A stretch of DNA of 64,000 nt from Bolinopsis microptera. Lineage: Eukaryota > Ctenophora > Tentaculata > Lobata > Bolinopsidae. A program made the translations under genes and the position numbers. Positions 60,301 through 64,000 of the stretch are shown one piece after another (the first letter of the stretch is position 1; each line of letters starts with the position of its first letter). Below the pieces are notes generated by a model that did not search any database, was not told the origin of the DNA, and worked only from the letters and a program-made list of their open reading frames with translations. Where the stretch lies: positions 9,533,837 through 9,597,836 of the forward strand of contig NC_087080.1 of NCBI RefSeq assembly GCF_026151205.1, written 5' to 3'.

Positions 60301-63300
60301 GGACACGGGGCCCCACTTGTAAATGTGAACAATGAGGTGGTTCAGGGTCCGTATCAGGACCCCTGGTTGCAACCGTTAGTGAGTCTACCCAACCCAGAGT
60401 TGGTGAAAGAGAAAAGACCCATCCCTCCCCAACACAGATCCCTCACACGCTCCTGGGTTCAGGTTCGTTTTATTTTAACTGACCTTTTACTTAATTTCCT
60501 CTTTTTCTTGAACGCTGACATTATGTTGCACGTTTTGTTTCACTTTCACTTTCACTTTCACTGATTGCCTAAATCCTGATTGCTCCTTGTCATACTCCTC
60601 GGTCAATTATTAATGTCGTACTGGTAAACTATTTGAACATTTTACTTACCAAACCTATACCGCGGTCGCTGTTGCTTTTTCTCCCTACAATGTTTAACTT
60701 CACACGTCTTATACCCACGTACACAACACACACCTATTCTTTCTTTTCGTACATCAGTCTTCAAAATGTGGCCCAATTAGCTGAAAACACACAATACACG
60801 CTATGTTACAGCTAGTGATAATTAGGTTGAGGTTACCGGGCCAATTGAAACTTAGCATGTTATTATCATGTTGTTAATTAGTGTGATTATTATGAGCCGG
60901 TAACTGAAGTTTATGAATTATATTACAAAATATTAATTAGTTAAGTAAGAATATTTATTAGTTTAAATTTGTAGGTTTAAATTATCATAAAACACTTAAC
61001 AGAAATATGGACGTGACTTTTGATGATAAGTCTAGAGCTTATTTATTTTTACAGTGATTATACATGAACTTATGAGCATTGAGCATCCAGATAGAACCAA
61101 TCAAAATCAAATGTTAAAAGTTAAGTATGTGCAGCTTCCTTGAAGACAACCTCGTCAATTGGCAGTTGGCACGAAGTAATTTTTGAAGCTTCCGCATAGA
61201 ATTGGGATTGCATGTAAATTATATCAAAAAACGTGAGCAGTTCTAAAAATAGTTGCTAACTAACAATAACCTGGCAGATGTTCGGGAGTGACGTAGTTAA
61301 AGGACTGTTCTCCAAAGAGTGGACGATAAGAGAAACCTCCCTGCGCTGGCTGGGCCAGCTGGTAATCTCCCTGTTCCAGGAGCGCCGCTCAGCAGTGGAC
61401 CTCAACGGCCAGAGTGTCAAGATCACCACTCTGCAGGAGTGTATGGCCTCCCTGCTTTGTTACATGATCATGGATCCTGTCCATAAGGTAACGGTTCCAA
61501 ATGGTATTGATGACTGGGTCGATCATCTCCCTGGTCATTAGCACATAAGCATGAAACCAGTCTGGTATGTCATCAACGTTCGAATCTATCAAATGGTACC
61601 TTGAAAAACATTAAATATCTAACCTTCACTGTCTTCTTCAGGTTTACATGATAGCCCTGGCTGTTACCCAAGCCGTAACGATATTCTCAGCTCCTGAAAT
61701 CAAGAGTTACCTCTCTTTTATATTCCAGCCTGTATTTGAGGCTATATTTATCAGATGTACCGACCCCACCAGGTGAGCATCCTAACACTAGGTACTCATC
61801 CTATAAAACATTGTCCTGGTAATTGACTAGATAGACTGAGATAGACAACAACTTAATTACTTCCATCTCAGACGAACGTACCTGAACTCGTCTGATTTCC
61901 TGGTGTACCTGTGCCGGTACGATGAGAACGGGTCCAGATTCGGAGGAGTAGACTACCTCTTCTCCTTCTCCCTCAACACTCACAATAGTCCCGAGGAGTG
62001 GAGGTGGTGGCTCGGCAGACTCAGGGTGGGTAACCAGGGTGGGTAACCAGGGTGGGTAACCAGGGTGGGTAACCAGGGTGGGTAACCAGGGTGGGTAACC
62101 AGGGTGGGTAACCAGGGTGGGTAACCAGGGTGGGTAACCAGGGTGGGTAACCAGGGTGGGTAACCAGGGTGGGTAACCAGGATGGGTAACCAGGGTGGGT
62201 AACCAGGGTGGGTAACCAGGGTGGGTAACCAGGGTGGGTAACCAGGGTGGGTAACCAGGGTGGGTAACCAGGGTGGGTAACCAGGGTGGGTAACCAGGGT
62301 GGGTAACCAGGGTGGGTAACCATGGTAGGTTACCAGGGTGGGTAACCAGGGTGAGTAAGTGTAACCAGGGTGGGTAACCAGGGTGGGTAACCAGGGTGGG
62401 AACTAGGGTGGGTAACCAGGGCCGGGTGGGAACTAGGGTGGGTAACCATGGTGGGTAACCAGGGTGGGTTCCTGTCTAATATAATAACCATCATACTTTT
62501 ATTTTTCATTCGCTTTCTAAATCTTTCTTGTCACAATGCATTGAACACACTCTCTCTGTCGCAAAGGCCAATCCCCTAATATTGAGTGATCTAACCTCTA
62601 ATGGTATGACAGGTGCTACTCCGGCTCCTGACAGAGCGACCCCTCTACTTCACTCTACCTGAGAAAAGAGACCCCCAAGTTAAGGATAAGGCTCCAAGAC
62701 TCTCCAACTACGGTGATATTCATCTCGACAGGTATGCAAGATTGTTATCTCGTTTGATGGTATGGCACTGCTTATTTGGCAGCAGCCCAAGTTTTACTAT
62801 TTTCTATAGGTAGATCTCTTCGGCGTATATATTGTTCAACTCTGTATTTTATATCGAGCTTATCGATACAGATTCCAGAAAATATATGTTCACTGTTTCA
62901 GTACAAGTATGCACAAGCGATTGTTCAAGATTATTGACTTTGCGATACAAGGAATGGCTATCTCTCACTTTAGCGTGAGGAAAACGGGTTCAAGAGTCCT
63001 CAGGGAATCAATAAGGTTTGGAAAACTTTTAATCGTCCAAATGTTTTGTTATACTCAATACTCTTACACAAATTTCCTAATATCCAATGCAATTACTTCA
63101 TTTGTTCACAAAATATTAAAGGGATAAAACAAAAATACAAATTTGTCCCTCTCTCTAGGAGAGCCAGTAAAGATCCTGACGCCCTGATGGAGATTAAGAC
63201 CCTGTTAACCTCCCTCGGCAGAAACAGTAACCCAATGTTAACGATATACGCATCAGTACTCAGAGAGGAGGCTCTCAAGAAACATAAATCTTCCCCCGAG

Positions 63301-63747
63301 GTTAAATTGACTACCATTTTATAATTATGACCTTCCCTTTATCCGTTCATCCCTTGTCTGTTTTATTTTGAAACAGTCAACTAACAATTTAAATATTTTG
63401 ATCAATGAAATAACTGTTCGCATCATGCTGTACCAACTGAAAAATTGCTCTAGATTTTACAGATACAATCGCAGGAACAGCAACAGTTTACACAGATGAT
63501 GATCCCTCGACCGCAACAAGCAGTCGAAACGGACGGAAGATCTCGCGACACCAGTTACTTTGACAATACATCACGTGATAGCGGTTACCATGACATCACG
63601 TCACGTGACAACCCGATCAGTTACCGTAACGACAACGTCAACATGCCAGCACAACGCCGAAAGTACTTTGACAGCAAGCCTCCCAGTATCGAGATCAGTT
63701 CTGATAATGAAACTCCCTTCGAACATTCTGACAGCTTTAGTTCACAG
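39392..63747 (+). CDS. MAP3K1: MAP3K1/MEKK1-like kinase gene, N-terminal 13 exons (partial)
   Basis: Exons: 39392-39502, 40435-40575, 59337-59495, 59638-59714, 59905-60083, 60212-60462, 61278-61487, 61642-61772, 61872-62025, 62613-62731, 62902-63015, 63159-63300, 63463-63747. All introns are GT-AG, phases agree and the sum is 691 codons. Domains in order: [20 protein letters not shown] (pre-SWIM helix); SWIM finger with [11 protein letters not shown] (exon 3); RING-like finger with CPICLQNM...[13 protein letters not shown]...CPLC (exons 5-6); an armadillo/TOG-like region ([18 protein letters not shown] onward). In vertebrate MAP3K1 the same order precedes a linker and a C-terminal Ser/Thr kinase that activates JNK/ERK MAP2Ks; the RING-like finger acts as E3 ligase and the TOG domain binds tubulin. 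The kinase lies beyond the right edge. The first Met is proposed; a 5' non-coding or coding exon may exist. Confidence 0.88.
39726..40418. repeat. 36-bp minisatellite in MAP3K1-like intron 1
   Basis: About 19 variant copies of a 36-bp unit (AGAATGTTGCAGAAACTTGT plus ATTTGTGTATTATATA). Two alternating spacer types (TATTATATA and TAGAATATA) interleave, and a few copies are shortened. It fills most of the 932-bp first intron and ends 16 bp before the acceptor of exon 2. Each unit carries a TTGCAG that resembles a splice acceptor. Confidence 0.92.
41250..41420. repeat. 10-bp minisatellite (CAATAGTTAC)
   Basis: About 17 tandem copies of CAATAGTTAC with a few point variants (TAATAGTTAC, CAATAGTTAT, CATTAGTTAC). 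It lies in intron 2 of the MAP3K1-like gene and has no coding sense. Confidence 0.93.
41430..42865. other. no gene seen (within intron 2)
   Basis: Only short frames without domain features occur, including an antisense one at 41437-41691. A Cys/His-containing frame at 41697-41810 ([12 protein letters not shown]) is too short to call. This is the stretch between the intron's minisatellite and the CRE cluster. Confidence 0.5.
42870..42935. promoter_or_regulatory. three CRE palindromes (TGACGTCA) upstream of GPCR 1
   Basis: Perfect TGACGTCA occurs at 42875-42882, 42897-42904 and 42920-42927, spaced 22 and 23 bp, each within a repeated GGTTTGTTGACGTCATC block. TGACGTCA is the cAMP response element bound by CREB/ATF bZIP factors. 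The nearest gene is GPCR 1, whose ATG lies about 300 bp downstream. The spacing is about two helical turns, so the sites would face the same side of the DNA. Function is inferred. Confidence 0.6.
43222..44169 (+). CDS. class A-like GPCR, paralog 1 (315 aa)
   Basis: Intronless. Seven hydrophobic segments lie at about residues 18-41, 50-75, 92-117, 126-152, 170-196, 211-233 and 242-263. Signatures: Asn in STLLNPLI (1.50), Asp in AVSDFLTN (2.50), Cys before TM3 (EFFCC) that can pair with the Cys in NKYACF, and Arg in VARMIKI (3.50) in place of DRY, where Asp is Ala. TM7 has FNPCVIV instead of NPxxY. The tail is Ser/Thr-rich ([18 protein letters not shown]). The start at 43222 fits the paralogs (MTFDF...). 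AATAAA lies at 44241. It probably signals through G proteins at the plasma membrane; the ligand is unknown. Three CREs lie about 300 bp upstream. Confidence 0.9.
   Translation: MTFDFKTGSTHEKAINYTMGVFTIVCVIISTLLNPLIFYVYTKKSKSIMNFLFKVIAVSDFLTNLFPATFISYVYLSPTKFDQKSFLNQIPEFFCCTFGCISQVTVTLMAVARMIKIIRPFISIKVRWVMGYLTFYAVYMALGNAGALVIAGVNGEKPYHAKLKVVNKYACFTMNMIHCFIGLVCSLITVAYLWIKMKKTDKESLRLKLRSSNTILLMNIPYVISIVAHFLALHPNLGISLSLVKHYTIPVLTSAFNPCVIVARTNTLRSVRATFGGSSEMQSTTQNRTQKSTTHEATSVAAHEMTSVAPQGSHI
44900..45060. mobile_element. palindromic element enclosing telomere-like repeats
   Basis: Arms of about 35 bp (GTATCCAAGTAGCCCGACAC + GTGTTCGCGAACAG at the left; inverse at 45023-45058) flank a core of GGGTTA repeats (44956-45000) followed by AACCTTAACCATAACC. 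A second, partial copy with the same outer arm lies at 46950-47060. No coding capacity. It is an inverted-repeat element that contains an interstitial (TTAGGG)n tract. Confidence 0.75.
45430..46957. mobile_element. GTACGTAC-rich terminal-inverted-repeat element, about 1.5 kb
   Basis: It starts GATGAGAAGTACGTACCGTA and ends with the imperfect inverse TACGTACCGCACGAACTTCTCATC. Further internal inversions include ACAAGGGCGAATCACATGAA near 45580 against TTCACCCTTGT near 46078. GTACGTAC words are scattered throughout. A palindromic Penelope end is nested at 46539-46842. No transposase frame is present, so this is a non-autonomous or foldback-type element. Confidence 0.65.
46539..46842. mobile_element. 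palindromic pair of Penelope 3' ends
   Basis: About 150 bp matching the outer end of the Penelope inverted arms (18481-18600 and 22320-22443) occur twice, head to head, as a 304-bp near-perfect palindrome. Its centre (GTATTAAAAAATTTTTAATAC) is near 46690. The flank ATTACAACAATGCGACTCAT is shared with 22444-22463. Each arm contains ATTGAAACGTC. No RT or endonuclease is left. Confidence 0.85.
47772..47947. repeat. 44-bp tandem repeat, four copies
   Basis: CACACTAGGTTCCTTAATCA + TTACTGCCTCACTACATTCC + TGGG is repeated four times with a few substitutions. The period equals that of the big satellite at 33.8-38.2 kb but the sequence is unrelated. Confidence 0.88.
48590..48910 (-). pseudogene. LINE RT C-terminal fragment
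   Basis: The minus frame reads [20 protein letters not shown], then [20 protein letters not shown], then [20 protein letters not shown] and MHMWKIL. This is the 'LEY.SP.W.P....I..LE.VQR.FT..I.GL....Y..RL..L.L.SL..RR.R.D....YK' block downstream of the RT catalytic core in CR1/Jockey-type LINEs. The catalytic part is missing. It lies antisense in intron 2. Confidence 0.75.
49761..50021. mobile_element. inverted-repeat element with GGGCACACCTC minisatellite core
   Basis: Arms of about 35 bp (AACATTTGGTAACTCAGTAA + TCTGCCGATGCACA; inverse at 49986-50021) enclose about 18 copies of CTCGGGCACA(C/A) words of 10-12 bp. Frames across it on both strands (Cys/Pro/Arg-rich) are compositional. Confidence 0.85.
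50079..50258. mobile_element. inverted-repeat element with GTCGGGGT minisatellite core
   Basis: AAGGCCTCATGTAGCC at the left and GGCTACATGAGGCCT at the right enclose a GTCGGGGTTT/GTCGGGGTGT 10-bp repeat of about 12 copies. It is unrelated in sequence to the element 60 bp before it but built the same way. The G-rich strand has quadruplex potential. Confidence 0.85.
50495..51439 (+). CDS. class A-like GPCR, paralog 2 (314 aa)
   Basis: Intronless. It aligns throughout with paralog 1: [58 protein letters not shown]2-region Cys in [32 protein letters not shown]. An N-glycosylation sequon (NTT) lies in the N-terminus. The start is ambiguous: Met at 50495, or Met near 50516-50519, which gives an N-terminus closer to the paralogs. 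The tail has a [13 protein letters not shown] repeat. The DRY Asp is Ala and NPxxY lacks Tyr. AATAAA lies at 51668. A receptor role is inferred and the ligand is unknown. Confidence 0.9.
   Translation: MDALLDHMMEIYEVEPNTTYEPYLNYPLGIFAAGCALISTIINPLIFYVYNKKQRSVKNFLFNVTAVSDFLTNLLPATFVCYVCFSSTRFNQYTLLNQIPEFLSCTLGCVSQVTVTLMAVARMIKVIRPFFRLKFKWVKAYLVCYTIYMVLGNGGFLLLAGMTGKKAVTNTNLFIIETWNKYVCFAMNMTHCFLGLTCSFITVGYLRLKVGGIGEDANKMRGSNTILIMNIPYVISLVTNLLALQHHGINFDLVNHYMIPIFTSAFNPCVIVIRSKAIRTPARSVFKNMISVSSKSAVSVPVSVPAAVPAAVEY
51450..52562. other. spacer between GPCR 2 and 3; no gene seen
   Basis: It contains the 3' UTR of GPCR 2 with AATAAA (51668) and AT-rich sequence. A minus-strand frame at 52074-52316 has no domain resemblance. 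The 63 bases upstream of the proposed GPCR 3 start continue its frame (to 52500). Confidence 0.5.
52563..53543 (+). CDS. class A-like GPCR, paralog 3 (326 aa)
   Basis: Intronless. The start at 52563 ([20 protein letters not shown]) is chosen because this N-terminus matches paralogs 4 and 5; an upstream in-frame Met at 52500 would add 21 residues. Signatures are [52 protein letters not shown] (Val instead of DRY Asp), [26 protein letters not shown] and FNPCVILA. The third intracellular loop is extended and charged ([20 protein letters not shown]). The C-tail is very basic ([16 protein letters not shown]). It diverges most from the other cluster members in TM2-3. AATAAA lies at 53785. Confidence 0.9.
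   Translation: MTVDFLTDSRYEPYLKYTFGITAVVCALISTALNPVLIYFRNRGKRTVKKFLFNVISIADFLTNFLSAGFIGYVILSPTKYDRNMFFQITEFLCCTLGCISQVTATLIAIVRMIQIIMPFFSVKYRMVLIYLFCYSLYMTLGNVGIVLFAEKSGILKNFGIVASLKLINMYVCSTMYMLHCLVGIICSIITVFYLWVNIIYHRNDKETMRNDKAASRLKVRSSNTILLMNIPYVISIVITFLALNRNIGMDFSLVKHYMIPMVTSAFNPCVILARTSVRRSSLPGRKRTRRYRRILQPKFQQVKIRQIDAEATGENHLRRRRSSTF
54360..55005 (+). pseudogene. decayed GPCR paralog
   Basis: One frame at 54375-54440 reads [18 protein letters not shown], clearly TM1-loop 1 of this GPCR family. After a shift [12 protein letters not shown] (TM2) follows at about 54450-54485. The remainder is scrambled; an 81-residue frame (54528-54773) in the expected loop/TM region no longer resembles the paralogs. 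It is a broken sixth gene between paralogs 3 and 4. Confidence 0.75.
55215..56201 (+). CDS. class A-like GPCR, paralog 4 (328 aa)
   Basis: Intronless. The start at 55215 ([20 protein letters not shown]) matches paralogs 1 and 5; an upstream in-frame Met at 55182 would add 11 residues. Motifs are [52 protein letters not shown] (Thr instead of DRY Asp), [27 protein letters not shown] and LNPTVVLM. The C-tail is Ser-rich ([18 protein letters not shown]), a possible phosphorylation/arrestin region. It is nearest to paralog 2 in TM2-3 (shared [17 protein letters not shown]-type loop), which suggests recent local duplication or conversion. Confidence 0.9.
   Translation: MTFDFETDSRYEPYLNYSLGAFTILCVLVSSALNPLILYFRNKKERTIKNFLFNVIAVSDFLTNLLPATFIGYVFLSSTKFDQYTLLNQIPEFFCCTLGCVSQVTVTLMAVTRMIKIIKPYLTIYFKWVLSYLVLYTIYMVLGNAGFLLYAGLNGSDEKAGKKMELAILDSWNTYVCAAMNMFHCFLGITSSFITVAYLRINMRGIGDQVSKVRGSNTILIMNIPYLISIVINFLVLSQTIKINVGLVNHYMIPILTSALNPTVVLMRTNTLRSDIAASTYQSGSQYGRLSSKHSGTGRRLRKDSNPFILQFSRLQPSSSLKCDHSPN
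56202..57375. other. spacer between GPCR 4 and 5, with a 53-bp tandem repeat
   Basis: No gene is seen. At about 56829-56905 the block CGCCCTCGTGACACTGATCA + CACGTGTT is repeated twice around GCCCTCGTGTC. ACGT-type words are enriched. The remaining sequence is AT-rich spacer. Confidence 0.55.
57376..58353 (+). CDS. class A-like GPCR, paralog 5 (325 aa), DRM-type
   Basis: Intronless, starting [20 protein letters not shown]. Motifs are [53 protein letters not shown] (the only cluster member retaining Asp of the DRY motif, as DRM), [27 protein letters not shown] (the TM6 'IPY' Pro is lost) and FNLLVVVT (the TM7 NP is replaced by NL). Intracellular loop 3 is long and charged ([20 protein letters not shown]). 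AATAAA lies at 58927. The loss of TM6 and TM7 prolines with retention of DR suggests altered coupling. Confidence 0.9.
   Translation: MTFDFETNSRWEPFLNYSFGFFTIVTVLLSTILNPLILHLRQKEKRSTRNFLLNVVAVSDFLRNLLPATFISYVFLSSIVFDQYTFFNQVPEFFCCTFGCISQCTVTLMALDRMIKIIKPLLSIKFKWVLTYLVCYTIYMVLGNAGFLLYYGIQSTQETEVGSEKFTAVMTFLELWNKYFCSVMNLFHCLLGILCSFITVAYHRMNSKAVSQYHNMNEKKNGEQALKLKESNTILIMNLVYVVSIVFSVQLLLGSLDLNQGLFSHYMIPIFTCGFNLLVVVTRTDILKKKIYRSVSQVGRLSKKAGRISAVAISNTMKSSMKSYV
58360..59336. other. end of intron 2; no gene seen
   Basis: It contains the 3' UTR of GPCR 5 and AT-rich sequence with AATTAACC/AATTAACT tandem words just before the acceptor of MAP3K1-like exon 3 (59280-59320). Frames are short and unremarkable. 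Confidence 0.5.
62024..62470. repeat. 13-bp minisatellite beginning at a splice donor (AGG|GTGGGTAACC)
   Basis: About 32 copies of GTGGGTAACCAGG (13 bp) with interruptions near 62330-62460 start exactly at the donor of MAP3K1-like exon 9 (AGG|GTGGGT at 62025/62026). Each unit therefore recreates the donor sequence AGGGTGGGTAA. The minus-strand frame of tandem Pro/Trp/Thr residues is compositional and not a gene. Confidence 0.92.
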
Positions 63748-64000
63748 GTGAGCTTATGTTCATTTTAAATGCGTTCATTTCTCTCTGTAAATCATGGAAT
63801 TCTCTCTCCTATCATGAAATTATTTTCGTTAAAACATTTCTTACCGTTGGAACTTGGATTCAGGCCATCTGTTGGAACTTGGATTCAGGAATTCTTGCAG
63901 ATAATGACATTAGTATTACTGTTATCTACTATACAAACGTGTTCAATACCAAACGTGTTGAATACGTAGTGATCATACGTATGTATTATATACTGTTATC
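63748..64000 (+). other. start of MAP3K1-like intron 13
   Basis: After the donor CAG|GTGAGC at 63748 the sequence is AT-rich with no further exon of matching phase before the edge. A 26-bp block containing GTTGGAACTTGGATTCAGG is repeated at 63847-63893. The kinase-domain exons should lie to the right of this window. Confidence 0.6.

Noticed and set aside
62021-62323. 100-codon minus-strand frame
   Set aside because: Perfectly periodic product of the 13-bp minisatellite; lies in an intron of the MAP3K1-like gene.
1-64000. tRNA, rRNA or snRNA genes
   Set aside because: No convincing A/B boxes, cloverleaf or rRNA core sequences were found by eye; a covariance scan was not possible.

Overview
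This is nuclear DNA of an AT-rich, transposon-laden animal genome. Spliced genes with GT-AG introns, an animal MAP3K1-type gene (SWIM + RING), class A GPCRs and (TTAGGG) motifs point to a metazoan. The mix of Penelope, CR1-like, RNase H LINE, Polinton-like, hAT and REL-endonuclease elements and the clustered intronless GPCRs suggest an early-branching invertebrate, most likely a cnidarian. The species assignment is inference; nothing in the window proves it.

Region 1 (1-25 kb) is a transposon graveyard. It holds a helicase-like scrap, a small two-exon gene (748-1303), a RanBP2-type zinc finger fragment, an integrase fragment, a family-B DNA polymerase fragment and several LINE pieces. One LINE with RT and RNase H (8.2-11.2 kb) surrounds a DEDD exonuclease-like ORF. 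A CR1-like LINE RT (13.4-15.6 kb) is split by a 750-bp foldback element flanked by TTAA. A palindromic LINE 3' end lies at 15.5-17.0 kb and a REL-endonuclease fragment at 17.1-17.8 kb. A Penelope-like element (18.5-22.7 kb) has 1,278-bp inverted arms and a candidate small hammerhead motif.

Region 2 (26.4-31.2 kb) carries at least six phase-compatible exons of an unidentified + strand gene. A 288-bp hAT-type element sits in one intron. A TTAA-flanked element of about 2.5 kb with a nearly 2-kb pyrimidine tract sits in another.

Region 3 (33.757-38.200 kb) is a satellite of exactly 101 head-to-tail copies of a 44-bp unit.

Region 4 (39.4 kb to the right edge) is a MAP3K1/MEKK1-like gene. Thirteen exons, all phase-consistent (691 codons), encode a SWIM zinc finger, a RING finger and the start of the armadillo/TOG-like region; the kinase domain must lie beyond the window. 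Its second intron (40576-59336, 18.8 kb) contains five intact, intronless, co-oriented paralogous GPCR genes plus a decayed sixth. Three CRE palindromes lie just upstream of the first GPCR. The intron also holds several inverted-repeat elements carrying minisatellites or telomere-like repeats. The nested receptor cluster inside a MAPK-cascade gene is the most striking arrangement here.
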